Shown piece by piece: positions 12,251-24,647 of a DNA stretch of 64,000 bases. A model generated the notes under the pieces. It did no database searches. It was not told where the DNA came from and saw nothing but the letters and a program-made list of their open reading frames with translations. The stretch spans positions 165,292,001 to 165,356,000 of the forward strand of contig JBITNC010000001.1 in assembly GCA_050084985.1 (NCBI GenBank). The letters are read 5' to 3'. Source of the DNA: Nageia nagi (taxonomy: Eukaryota; Pinophyta). Positions within the stretch are counted from its first letter, which is position 1. Each line of letters starts with the position of its first letter. The position numbers were made by a program, and so were the translations under genes.

Positions 12251-12399
12251 ATAACTTCATCTAGTTGATTATCTGGAATAACATTTTGTCTTCTTTATAT
12301 TTTCTAAGCTCTTGTAGTAATATTTACCATTCCTATGAATGTCAAGTTGTCATAACTCCAATTGTGTGTTACATGATTCTCATGCAAATAAAATGAAAT

Positions 12400-14732
12400 A
12401 TTATTATCATGATGTTGAGGAAGAGGATTTTGATAAATTCTCAATTTTGATTTGGGATAACTATAAGATTATCAACTTCTAATTTTTGTTGATCAATTAG
12501 ATTTTGAATCTTGTCTTGTAAGGTCCTGCATCTATTTGTATAATGACCTTTTTGGTGATGGTAATGACAAAATTCATTTTCATTATACCATCTACTATCT
12601 TTAGCTTTAGGATGTTTAGGTATTATTAATTCTAGTAAGCTAACCACTTGATGATCATAAAGTTTCCTCATAATGTCATAAAGATATTTTGATAAAGGTG
12701 TGAACTTTCTTTTTGGTTTAGACTCTTTTTCCTCATTTTGTGGAGGATTCGATTCTACCTCTTTAGTAATAAAAACTTTGTAAGTTGGAGATGGTTTACT
12801 TGTTTTTTCTATTTGATTTTTATTCTTAACATAAGGTTCTTTTTTCTTACTTTTTATCTCACCATACTGAATCTTAACCTTTTCAATTATAACATCTTAT
12901 GTTGTTGAATCAATAAGGTACTAGCAATAGGCCTTAAACAACTAACTAAATATTTTTATCAACTCTTATTGAGGTAGATTATAAGGAATGCTTGTCAATA
13001 TTACCCTCCATCTCAAGATAAAATTAGTAATTGATTCATATAGGAATTATTATAGTATTATAAGATTAGTATTGGAGGTTTTATCTTTAATATTAGTCCT
13101 AAAGTATTTCAAGAACAAATTTACCAACTAAGCATATGCATAAATGCTATATTCTACTAAATTATTGTACCAATCCATCACTTGTCCAATAAGTGTTGTG
13201 GGAAAGATATGTAGCATTAATGCATCATCATTAGCAATAACATAACTCGAATACTTAAACCATATAAAATTTTCTTTAGGATCTTCCTTTTCTTTAAAAG
13301 GCTCAATTTTTGGAATCTTAAATTTAAAAGGAATCTTCTTTTTGGAAACACATGGATGAATAGGTTCATTTCAAATTATTTCATAAAATACCTTTTGTTT
13401 ACTTTGTAAATGTAACTCCTTTTCAATTTCTATCAACCTTTTATGAATATCATCATTTTCTTCTGGTTGATTTTGATAAATGGTATATTCACCATTTCTA
13501 TAATCCACTCTTTCTTCATACCTTGGGAACGATTCATATCTTTGTTTGTAAGGTGTTTGGGTATCATCGTAAACTCCATCATATGGTGGAAAAGATGGTG
13601 GAGGTTGGTGCAATGGTAGTTGAGGTTATTGTTGTAACTATTGTTAAGATAGTGGTGTTCTAAGAGGATAGTGTAATTATCCCTTATCTTTGGATAGAGG
13701 TAAATGATACTTTTGAAGCTCATTTTGTTGATTTTTAAGTGAAGCTTCTTTTATCTTATCCAAATAAAGATCTTGATTATTATACACTCCATGACCCTAT
13801 GGTGATAGAGATCACACCCTAGGTTTTCCTTTTCTATCTCTCCCCATCATTTAATTAGGTCCAAGTTGGATTTGAACATTTTGCTTATTAGGTTGCATTA
13901 TTGGTGATTTTTTAATGAACATCGAACATTGTTTGTGCTTGTAATCATTGTTGTAGAGTAAACCCCATGGTTTGTTTTTGTTATTGTACACCTTGATTAT
14001 ACAAAACCACTTGTTATTGTTATTATTATTGTTTTTTTTTTGTATATTATTTTGGGGTGGATTATCTTTTCTATGCACATAGGGAGGTATTCCTTGAAAT
14101 CTAAATCTTGTTGGATCATGATTATCTCTTACCTCACACCCTTGTCTAGGTGTTCTATGACTTGAAAAAGGAGTTGATGTATTTAATTTTAAAACATAAA
14201 GATGATATAAAATCTAGAATTATCTCTTGATTCTAGCATTGGAGTAGCTCTATGTATGGATATTTGGTCATTGAATTCTTCTTTCTACCTAAATATGGTG
14301 GAAGAAGTATAATCGTATCTTATATATTATTGAAATAAATGTCCATTTGATAAATAACATGTGAAACAATCATACTTAGGTATAAAAGGATCTCTTTAAA
14401 AAATAGTATCTACTGAATGAGTTTATGAAGGAGGTATGTTTCTTACTTCAATCTCTTCCACACCATTGACTAGTTGTGTGTCTTCTACTAAATATTCTAG
14501 ATATAAAGGAAGAATATGGGCATGAGAAGAATAAGGGATTCTTAATTGTGTTAGATGCTTTCTAATTATATCTAAGTTGTGATTAATAGGATTTAGGTAA
14601 GCTTAATTTATTTCTCGAGGAGTCTCTCTTCTCAAAATATTCCTACTAGACCTATGACTCTCATTTTTCTAAATAATTTTCATTATATGGATTTTTCTCT
14701 TGCCAAACTCTTTGAGAGCGAGTGTTAACCAT
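12400..14732 (-). pseudogene. Element C gag, broken
   Basis: Start at 14732 on the minus strand: MVNTRSQRVWQEK, a typical gypsy gag opening. The reading continues with frame changes through proline- and asparagine-rich stretches (13850-14078 and 13371-13723, with PPPSFPPYDGVYDD) and a capsid part around 13350-12900 that is heavily mutated. A zinc-knuckle-like block CHYHHQKGHYTNRC sits at about 12575-12535, followed by LQDKIQNLIDQQKL. The Cys, His, His and Cys positions of this block look intact. About 2.3 kb in total. Function by family: RNA packaging. Confidence 0.75.
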
Positions 14733-17338
14733 ATTCTTTTTGTTTGTTTTTTTTTAATTTATTTTTGTATTTTTTAAATTTTTTTTACGAAACTATAGAA
14801 AGAAAGCAAGCATCAAACATAACAATTCTATTTTTTATCTTTTGAATTTATATTTTGTTAGAAAATATTAAATGCTAAACAACTACATGCATTCTTACAT
14901 TTTCATGTGATTATCATTTCTAGATTTTTGGCATATGTAAATTAATCTTTTTAATATGAGCAGTATGAATTGTACATTTTAATCAAATTAATTTTCTTAA
15001 ATTGTTTTATCTAGTCAAATGTATGAGCAAGGTAAGTTGGTAATCCTATTAGGCTATCTAAGGCTAAGTAATGGCTTGGTACTTAAAATGGTCCCATTGG
15101 TGCAATGGAGTTTAAGGAATACCACTAAGAACTATCTCAATGATAAAATCCAAGTATAGCCCCAATTTCTATAGTTGTTTGTTAGAAAGTAATGACCTCT
15201 AACTTATGAACCCGATATTCATCTCCAAGTTTTGGCTCTAAGGCTTATAATATTTTATTGGTGGGAAAACAAGAAAATAAGATTCAATGGTTGGTAATGA
15301 CCTCCAACTCATTGATGTTCATTTTAATAGGTCTCATGATTATGTATTTAACTAAAGTAAAGTACTTATGGATGCAAATTCTAACCCTACCAATCATACA
15401 TGTCCATTAATTAAACTTTTTTAATATGATTCAATAGTGTTTTAATTATTGTGTAAGTTGATCTAAATATCCCATGAGATTCATTAATTTTAATGGGGTT
15501 CATTAAACAAAAGAAATATTTAAATGTAGTTTATTACCTCTTCTTACAAGTCACAAGCTCCTTCGATCACCTTTTAGCATGGTAAGGGAATACAAGTAAG
15601 AAGTCATTAATATGGGTAAATCTTTTTTAATGCAAGTTCATTTCCCCTCATTATGAGTCAAAATCCTTTGCCTACCTCTTGACATGGTAAGGCAAACAAG
15701 TAAGAGTATTAATTTGTAAAAGGTAACCACCATATTCATTAACTGATTTAATGTATCCTAATATACCTTAAATTCAATTAATTGACTTTAAGTTCATTCC
15801 AAATTTAATGATGATTAATTACCCCTTTTGAATGTGGAAGTAACTTAGTGTAAATTCATTTACCAAATTAGTGTGATGATATGAAAAAAGCAAAAGTTCA
15901 TTGCCTCTTTTTTTATAAAATCCATTTGGTCACATCAAATCGCTTTTTAGCAAAAAGAGAGAGCATAACTCGACACAATAGAAAAATATTAAGTGAATTG
16001 GTTTGTTTGTGTGTATGATCCCTTCCCAAACAAAAAAGTAAATAAAATTTTGGAAATTAAACAAATAAACATATAAAAAATAATGCATTTTATTATTGAT
16101 ATTAAATACCTTCCCTTACATGCATTATGAGCATAAGGATCACAAACAAGGTATTCATCTTTTATTCTCGTATTTAGTTCCTAAGCTACACTTGCAATAT
16201 TGACAAGAAAAAAAATTAACCTATATTTTGAATCATTGACATTTTAACCCATTTGCTAACATCATATTCCAATCATCGATGTCCAATTTCCAACTATTGG
16301 CAATTCTATAATTCAATCTTGAAAAAACATAAAACAAATAAAATGAAATTAGCTTCACTAACACAAGACATAAACCATAAAAATAAACATAAAGACATAA
16401 AAAAAAATGTGTTTTATCACTGATTTTGTTTGCATATGAGGGGCCCTCATTCTAGCACTACAATGTTGTACTCAAAAAGTAACCTTATTGACAAACAAGG
16501 CAAGAAACATTATAACCAACATTTTCTTTATTATTTTTTTGAATAAACCTCAATAATAAAATTATAAATATCTTTTAATTCATTTCCTCAACAAAAGGTC
16601 TCTTTACAAAGTAATATTTTAGCCTCTATGGCTATTTATAAATTCATTAACAACCCATTTTAGTTGCTCAACAACAATGTTTGAAATCTTTGAAACTATC
16701 TTCTGAAACCTACAAAAAGTCTAGATTTGTCTTCTTCTAATTTGTATGAATGTTAGTAATCATTTATGTTTCTCGATACCTATGGAACCTACACACATGT
16801 GAACATAATATACATGAAATATATTTTCTCATATAATGAAAATAAGCATAATACTAAACATAAATAAGCATATAAAAATGTGAAATAGTAATGCATTGAA
16901 CTTAATAAATCTAGATATGTTTCGGTAGAGTACTTTGCATTCAAAATGGGTCCCTTACTTCAATATTGAAGGATTTATTTATAGATTTTGAAAATAGGTA
17001 GAGTTTTTAATTTTAAGATAAAAATATAAATAGAAAAGCCTATCTAGTTTTATCATGGATATGATCCAAAGTTTGGATGCATGGGATGGATAATGAGTCA
17101 TGTTTCATACCTTGCTTTCTTCCCAAGATACTTCAAGAGTTGCCATTTTTATTTTATTTTTTTCCAATTACAAAGTCATCAGTGTCTAGGTATTGAACAC
17201 TAGCATTTGACCTAAGTCATTAACAATTGATTTCGAATGTTGATGATTGGTAGATTATCATTAACTTTTTAATATTTGTTTTAATTTTTTATTCTTCTTT
17301 CGTCTATCAAAAGAATGGTCATTTTTGGGTGTCTACAC
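14733..17338 (-). repeat. Element C 5' LTR and untranslated leader
   Basis: The outer edge is at 17338, where the minus strand starts TGTAGACACCCAAAAATGACC; immediately beyond it a Ty1/copia reading begins. A TATA-like TCTATAAATAAATCC lies near 16975. The inner LTR end and primer binding site cannot be set because the partner LTR is outside the window. No gene seen in these 2.6 kb. Confidence 0.6.
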
Positions 17339-17541
17339 ATATGATCAATATTGGAGGATGGTTCATTGAAGCTTGGTAATATGCATACAAGTCAAAATCT
17401 TGTGGATATGTTAACTAAGGTTGTAATAAGGGAGAAATTAGGATTTTAATCAATTTTATTGGTCTTATGGAATACAAATCAAGGTGAGAATATTTAGTCT
17501 AAGGCTGTAGGGTGTTGTAAGTCATTATCTAAGTGGGAGAT
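17339..17541 (+). pseudogene. Ty1/copia RNase H C-terminus
   Basis: Plus strand, about 17370-17445: KLGNMHTSQNLVDMLTKVV followed by IREKL. This is the characteristic end of the Ty1/copia polyprotein (His-Thr-x-x-Asn-x-x-Asp-Met-x-Thr-Lys). The rest was cut away when element C inserted at 17338. The polypurine tract AAGTGGGAGA at 17531-17540 follows at the expected distance. Confidence 0.8.
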
Positions 17542-18600
17542 TATTGAGGATGAAGCTTTATTATTTGGCTCAATATGAAAAATAACTTTTTATTTCAAAA
17601 TTGATATGCATAGGGTTGAATAATAGATCTAATTGGCTTGTAGAATATTGATCACACCAATCAACTAACTAATCTTGACTAGTTGATCTAATGAAAACCA
17701 ACCTAAAATCCAATTAGTCTATTATAGACAATCATAAGTCAAAGATGCCAGCAAGCTATTTTAAGTCATGAACAAAGAAAAATTTAAGTCATCGCATGAA
17801 TATTGATTATTTAATTTCTTGGGAAAATCATGAAAGGGTGATTTTGAAGGCATGCAAATTCACATGAGACCAATTTTGAGAGGAGTGCAAATAGAAAAAA
17901 TGTATGCCAATATGGAGTAAATGGAAGGTGAACATTTATGGATTATCAATATTAAGCTATAGCCTATTCATAACACAAACTAGAAATTTTGAAAACCAAG
18001 AGAGAGGTTGATGAACCAATGGCAAGGTACAGAAGAAAGATGATCCCTTATGTATTTTGAGAGAGGTGGATGACTTGTTAAGTGGGAGGGTAGTGGTGGA
18101 AACCTCATTTCTATTGATCCATGAGCATAAAGTGGATGCTCATGTACCATTGAATGTAAGGTGCACAAGGTTTAAGGAGGATGCAATTAATACACACTAA
18201 TTATGCTTAGCATCACCCTAAAATGCTCTATAAATACAAGGGAGGGGTCATTTTGGATCCTTTGTACATTTTTTTCTCTACTCCATCCTATTTTCTTTTC
18301 TTTAGATCATCATTTAAGAAGCCTTGATGTTGTTTTCTCTATCCTATTTTCTCTACTTCTCAAAGGTATGAAAGATTACTATTAGAAATTCAAGCATTTT
18401 GTTGATTTTTCCTAATTTCTATTTATTTAGTTGATCATTTTAGCATCCATAGATGTTGACATTGGAAAATGACAAATAATATTGATGAGGGGCTAAAAAT
18501 ACATAATGAATATCACATGGATCTTCAATAATCTACTTGCAATGAATTTGAAGGAAATGCTTAGCATAAAATATGCTTTAACAACATGGATTTCAATTGC
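17542..18600 (+). repeat. Ty1/copia 3' LTR (right boundary uncertain)
   Basis: Begins after the polypurine tract with a degraded TATTGAGGATGAAGC. Contains a plausible LTR promoter (CTATAAATACAAGGG at 18228). No second copy is present in the window, so the end near 18600 is a guess. Confidence 0.55.
18228..18237 (+). promoter_or_regulatory. TATA box of the copia LTR
   Basis: CTATAAATAC followed by AAGGGAGGGG, a standard plant copia U3 promoter. It is about 690 bases into the LTR. Confidence 0.55.
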
Positions 18601-19765
18601 AGGTAAGAAATTATTTTGGGTTTGTTGACTTGAGCTTTCTACAAGCTCTTAGATTTGTGCATGATAATTAGGATACAAGGTCAAGTTAGGGACTATTTTG
18701 TTATTTATTAGGGTATTAATTTATGTAATCTATTTTATCTTACAAGTCTAGAAGGTGATGTTAAATGCTCCATTTTGAGCCAGAGACTAAAGCATTAAAT
18801 TGTATTGTTAAGAACTATGATAATGTCTTGGCCACTATTACAATTGTGATAGATGGAGGAAGGGTTACCTTAAGGATAACTAAAATCAACATATAGTGGT
18901 TGATAGGTTTTCTAGATGATGGAAAGGTGATCAATTCCCACTACATTCTAAGCCAAAAGGATAAGAATTATATGGAAGAATATTTTAGAGTCAACTTTAA
19001 TAATCATAAGATCCTTTGCATTATTTATCTTTTTTAAATATTGTTCTCTTTAGTTTTTTGTAGAATTATGATTGAGTGTCTAAGATATTTTTGTCTTTTT
19101 CTATGCATCACTTATAAAGATAACCAAAAAGGGATTGTTGATGTGCATTATCGATAGTGAATTTCTTAAGGGTGTTATTGAGGTTTTTATAGTTATGCTG
19201 GTTTTAAATGAAAGAAGGGATGATATGCCATTTTGGGTTGTATCATGCTTTAGTTGGTGTCTTATAGGATAAAGATATGACTAGTGTTTCCATATCGTAA
19301 ACAAATGCAAGTTACTATTAAGGCATCCCTTAGTATAGTTCTTTACACAACAAATTACCTAATAGCTCTATTTTATGAATCAAATTATGAACTAAATAAG
19401 GAAGACATGGCAAGAACAACATGTGTGGGAGAAATGATGATAAAAACTACATTAAATGAAAGATATTTGTAGGTAATTTTTTACCTAATGTGAATGGGTC
19501 ATTTTTATATATTAATGAGTTATTTTTTAAAGGTTGATGAATTGATTTTGTCTTGCAATAATTTATTGCTAGGGAGACTAAGAGGTGATTAAAATATATA
19601 ACATAATATTAAATTAATGAAATATATGGTGAGTCCCATGAGCCTAGTCCTACTGATAATAAAGAGGATCCACATCCACTTACAAAAAGTAGGGGTAAAA
19701 AATCTAGGCATCTTGATAAGAAATATGTGACTATCAACATCAAAGATGTTGAGGAGGCCAAAGGG

Positions 19766-19809
19766 GGTCAACCAGGCATAAGAAAATGGTCAACCAGGCA
19801 TAAGAAAAT
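19766..19809. repeat. 22-bp perfect tandem duplication
   Basis: GGTCAACCAGGCATAAGAAA plus two bases, present twice head to tail with no difference. In DNA otherwise this mutated, a perfect duplication suggests a recent slippage event. Confidence 0.9.
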
Positions 19810-19918
19810 AATGATCTAGTACAAACCACTACCAAAATTCACTCTCAAACTTCTAATTTTGAAGCATGAACAATCATTTCATTCCATTGAGTTTTCAACT
19901 AACAATGCATTATTTTTA

Positions 19919-20030
19919 TTTATGTTAACAAATCATTTGCCTTATCTTATTGAATTATTTTTTTTATGTTATCACATCATTTACCTTATCTTAATGAATC
20001 ATTTTCCTTATGTTAATGAATCATTTAAGT
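19919..20030. repeat. 44-45 bp degenerate tandem repeat
   Basis: Units starting TTATGTTAACAAATCATTTG (19919), TTATGTTATCACATCATTTA (19964) and TTATGTTAATGAATCATTTA (20008), the last partial. Confidence 0.75.
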
Positions 20031-20363
20031 CATGGATAATTATTCAAAGTACCCACAACTCCTTTATAACAATATCATCTAAGTCAAAGTGAATTTACTT
20101 TCCCAGCATAAACTAAAAATATGCAAGTGCACCAATAGGTCTAATAAGGTGATTTTAATTTTTTTCATTTAAAGTTGATAAATTATTTTGTCCATTTTTT
20201 GTCATTCAATACTATCAAACAATTTTTCCAATGTAAGCACTCCATACTTATTGTCAACCCACCTCCACAAGAATGTTCTCAAAAAAAATCTATGAGAAGT
20301 GGCTCAACTTATCAAGGTTAGTCTTTATAAATTTTGCAAACAATTTCATCACATATGGATTTT

Positions 20364-20368
20364 GCTAG
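20364..20368. repeat. Probable target site duplication of element B (left, GCTAG)
   Basis: GCTAG before the left LTR against ACTAG after the right LTR (28937-28941): four of five match, the difference being a G/A transition. Confidence 0.6.
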
Positions 20369-21102
20369 TGTATACCTAAAAATGTGCAAATAATGAATAA
20401 ATACACAAATAAACATAAATGTGGTCTATGAATATAATGAATAATAGCTCTATATATAATTACTATTTATATACATGAAATATATGAACCTAATATAGAT
20501 TGAGGCCTGTAGCTAGTATATGTACAATCCTCAAGAGTAGATAACAATGAAAATTCAAAGGATCATTATCATATTTTAGATGATCTTGTAATAGATATTT
20601 GATATAGTGATATCACAAGTCATTCCTTGAAGTCTAGACCTTTTGGTATAAAAAGTGCATGCTGCTAACATCATATGAGTTACACGTTATCTGCACCATA
20701 GGAAAGGCCATTTTGTATCATGAGCAAGAAAGAGATTACAAAGCTTAGAGAGTTAACAAGTTCTCAAAGATAGGTGGCATCAAGAGACATCATTAGTATA
20801 ATGTTTGGGATAACCACCTATCAGAGAGTTTTTATAGGGATGTCAACCTTCACCTCCAGTATTTGTAACCTATAAGAAAATAAAGAGGGGTGAAAGCTAA
20901 CACATAGCAATAACAATAATCATTCTAATATTCAAGATAATTTAAAATATAAACCATGGTATATGATATTACATTAGTCTTAGCCCATGGTATTGCAATA
21001 TAATAGCCTTTGATCTTTATTTATATATTATTACATTTTAATCATTTAATGCACTAAATATGATTTATTAAATAAATAATAAATCATTTTTAGGCATCTA
21101 TG
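20369..21102 (-). repeat. Element B 3' LTR
   Basis: 734 bp. Minus strand starts CATAGATGCCTAAAAATG (expected TG mutated to CA) and ends CACATTTTTAGGTATACA. Matches 28202-28936 throughout at roughly 85% by eye, and the LTRs of element A. Confidence 0.85.
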
Positions 21103-23049
21103 TTTTGTCAGTATTTGGATATGTAAGGAAAAGCATTGAAATTGCATAATCCAAAGAAGTCTAGGGAAGAGAAAAGGATTTTCAATAGTAAAGTGGGCTT
21201 CCCTATTTCAATTGATATGTCAAGTATGGTATGTTGCTTGCCCCCTTTTGTTCTTGGTTGCCCCTAGCTCTTGCTATGTCAGATGATCAAGCTAAAATAG
21301 GAGTCCCTATATGAGGTGAGTGAGTGATGTTAATCCTACTCAGCTAAACAATACCTATAGAAAAAAATAACATATATCGATATAGATCACATCCATGAAA
21401 GAATAAATAATATAAATAGCAAGGATGAAATAAATATAATATGCAATATATGACTATGGCCGATGCAACTCATAGTGACATATAAACAATGATACATAGA
21501 CTATTGTGATAAATAACTCATAGTATATGAAGAGAAAATGCATGGATTATTTGTAATGCCCCATTCTTGCAATTTTATAGACTACTGCAATAGACAACTC
21601 CTAGTCCATAAATATCTATTCAATGACTCACGATGGTGATGTCTTGTATCAATATCATATTTTCTCATGGGAAGACCATGGATTTGAAACAATGTTAGTA
21701 TTTCAATAAATCAATATATTCAAATTTTATCCATGTAACATATATTCAATTATGCTTTGGTCATTCATTGTAACATCTCAATTTATATGTATATTCAATG
21801 TAAGTCCATGCCATGACTGTCATGAGATGCCTAAAATTAAACATTTATGTTTTCAACAATATTGATCCTTAGCCTTAAAGAAACTCATATGTATGAAGAA
21901 ACCATGTCAATGGGTGAATATTTGGTAATATTACATCATGCCCCAATACCAAAGGATTTATAGCAGTTGTGTGCCATAGGAGGCATGAGTTTTTCAATTT
22001 GAAGTGTAGAAATTTGGAAGATATTCAATTGAAAACCATCTATAGCATATTATTTTCATTCATGAAGAGAAGAACAATCAAATTGATCATAGAATTGTTA
22101 GAGAAAATATTTGATAGTAATATTTGTGCATATTTACAATTTGCATTTGTAAGCTATGTAACATTTTGATAACCATTGCTATATATCATGCAATTTTACA
22201 ATATTCACATCGCTGGTGTCATAGGAAGCAATATAAATTTGTCCAAAATTAAGAATGTCTTCAAAAACCATTGAAACAAGGATATTCAATTGACAATGAA
22301 GTGCATTCAATAGATAATTTTGAAGATGAAAATTTGAAGTGTAATTCAAATATAATAACATTTTTCCAATAAAAATCAATCATGTATATCAACATTATAA
22401 GTGCAGTTGTCATTCAATAATATGTATATCAACATAGATTGAGAAAACATATTTACAATTTTTTTCAAATTTAACCAATTCCACATTATTGGCACTCTAC
22501 AATTTCTATAAAGAATTTTGAATAACACAAATGTTAAAATTTCCATCATATACAATCAGTAAAGGATTAAAATGCATGTATAAACCATTATAGGTTATTA
22601 GCTTTTGAATATGCACATAAATCAATAAAATGGACACTGTTGGCATCATGAAAATAGTAGAAATTGTTTTTGAAAAAGAAACATCAATTATTTAAAATAA
22701 TTTTATGCACTATGAACATACAACATAATGATTTAGGGAATCTATGTGGGAAAATGATGAAGCCTTAGGGTTTCCATACATTTGAGGAATTATATAAAAA
22801 AAAATAGTTGATAAGTGTCATTTTGACTTTTTTCTTTTTACTTACCTAGTGCTACTCACTTCCAACCTACCTAGCAAAGACTTGCCCACATGTTGATCCC
22901 TCATCTTAGTTGTACATGATTAGTTTCAAGGTTGGTCAACTTAGTTTGGATGTCTTTTATCTTGTCAACTCATTTTTCCTTGGTTATCATTATGTGCAGT
23001 CATTTTTCATTATTTATACATCATTTTAGTATTTGAGATAGCAAACAAA
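21103..23049. other. Element B untranslated tail
   Basis: Equivalent of 6330-8250 in element A. The part next to the LTR (21110-21360) matches element A closely. A degenerate motif (forms of TTGGCATCAT or its variants) recurs near 21808, 21968, 22206, 22480 and 22632. No gene seen. The promoter of the PMD gene would have to lie near its right end. Confidence 0.5.
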
Positions 23050-23133
23050 ATGTTGAGGGAGCTTGGATGTCCTATTACTAGTTGAAGAGGCTAGATAGCA
23101 GAGTATCTCTACTCTCTTCCATATGAGTTTGCA

Positions 23134-23255
23134 GTAAGTATTATTATTTTATATTTTTATTTAATAATTTGCATGTTGATGTTTAATTTTGAAAATTCAA
23201 TATTTTATTATAGCAAAGCAATTTACCAATATATGTTTCTTTTATTCCCTTGTAG
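23134..23255 (+). other. Intron 1 of the PMD gene in element B
   Basis: Canonical donor GCA/GTAAGTATT and acceptor TTTATTCCCTTGTAG, 122 bp, T-rich. It interrupts the gene at the same place as 6027-6233 in element A. Confidence 0.75.
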
Positions 23256-24561
23256 AAATGCAAGGTTCTTATCTGGGGAGGACCAATGACCATAATCACC
23301 TTAGAGAAGGTGAGGGATTGGTAGAGAACCAACCACATTGATGATATATTATCTAGCTATTATCAAGCACATGTAATAGGATTTTCCACTATTGACAACA
23401 TTGGTGGAGATATGGGACCTCGATTGCTACACATTTCACCTACCCCTAAGTGAAATGACCATGACATTACTTGATGTCTACTTCATATGGGGGATTCCCA
23501 TCAGGAGGACCCTTGTACATCAGAGAGAGCTTTAGAAAAATAATGTTAAAGAGTAAAAGGGACTATGGCTGGTTGGGGAAGTAGACCATGATTGGAAGCA
23601 TTGCTTAGTGAGGCTAGCTGAGTTATACCAGTTTGCCCCAATGGGATGCCATTTGCAACTATATGTAGTTGTTATCATAACTATCTACTTATGCCTAAAT
23701 AAGAGTAGTTCAACCTTCCCACTAGGATTGTTTTGGGTGGTGAGGCTGACGTGTGAGAGGGGAGCATAATTTACATGGGGACCCCTAGTTCTAGCTCAAT
23801 TGTATAGGGACATGTACAACTTCATTAACATTGATAAGTCCAACATGATGATCACCCATGTAGGATTACTACAGATATGGGCTTATGAGCACATATCCAT
23901 TACATGGCTAATGGGACTATGATAGGCCAAGGAGGATCCAACGAACATTACATTTGTTTGCTATACCTCTAAGAGTGGAGGATATAGGTACCCCCACTCG
24001 CTAAAGGTGAGGATACAACAAATCAATGGGCTACAAGTTGTTGACCTTATTTACATATGCTATTAGGATTTCATGTGGTATGTGGATGCACATCAAATAG
24101 CATGGGTGCATTAGGAGTATTTCCTCTAGACATAAAGGAAGGTAGTGGAGCCTTACCATTCCTAGCATGTACTATAATAGTTTGGTATCCAACAAGGGAT
24201 CCTACTAGTACCCACATGCTATTGATGCTACATGGTCAAGAGAGGTTTACCTATGCGATCACAAGTTATACCAACATGGAGGCTCACATGGGAGGATCCA
24301 AGGACACTAGATGAGGTTACTCATGTTTCTATGGCACCCAAGGTTGCCACTAGCTATGCAACATGGTGGATTGGAGTCCATCTTGAAGATATTGGGATGA
24401 ATAAGGAAGATGAGGAGGAGGAGGCTTCCAATGAGGGATCTTCAAAGGATATCCCTATCAAGTGAACAACCCCATCCATGAAATCCTCATGCAAGAAGGA
24501 GAGGCATTAGGAGCACTAGGGTTAGTTATTTTGACTACAGTTGCACCCCTAGAAACATAAG

Positions 24562-24647
24562 GTAAAAGAGCATGCAAAGTTTTTAAATTTTTTAATTTTA
24601 ACTCAAATAAGAATGCTCAATTAACCATCAATTTTGCTTTATTATAG
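24562..24647 (+). other. Intron 2 of the PMD gene in element B
   Basis: Donor AAG/GTAAAAGAG and acceptor TTTTGCTTTATTATAG, 86 bp, between the acidic linker and the coiled coil. Matches intron 2 of element A. Confidence 0.65.

Larger units (their letters stand above)
1..17338 (-). mobile_element. Element C: Tat-type Ty3/gypsy retrotransposon, split by element A, 3' end outside the window
   Basis: Minus-strand element read in two blocks, 17338-9003 and 720-1, with element A between them. Order on the minus strand: 5' LTR and leader (17338-14733), gag (from 14732), protease (near 11700-11930), acidic spacer, RT (about 10310-9640), RNase H (9640-9003, resuming at 720) and a second RNase H (about 600-100). 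Integrase and the 3' LTR would lie left of base 1. The second RNase H after the RT-RNase H marks the Tat lineage. The RNase H reading runs into A at ...NPLKYM and resumes at the other side with SKWIMDLIEFD, which proves the split. All domains carry stops. Confidence 0.85.
18601..20368. other. Unassigned AT-rich region
   Basis: No family recognised. Short stretches are open on the plus strand (for example NVLATITIVIDGGRVTLRITK near 18830-18890, and KYVTINIKDVEEAKGGQPG near 19725-19780) but are interrupted by stops. Could be the interior of another decayed element that received element B. Contains two local repeats listed separately. Confidence 0.4.

Noticed and set aside
24057-24465. Two overlapping plus-strand frames that might be an independent small host gene
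   Set aside because: They are frame-shifted pieces of the PMD gene of element B; the reading continues before and after with matching PMD segments.
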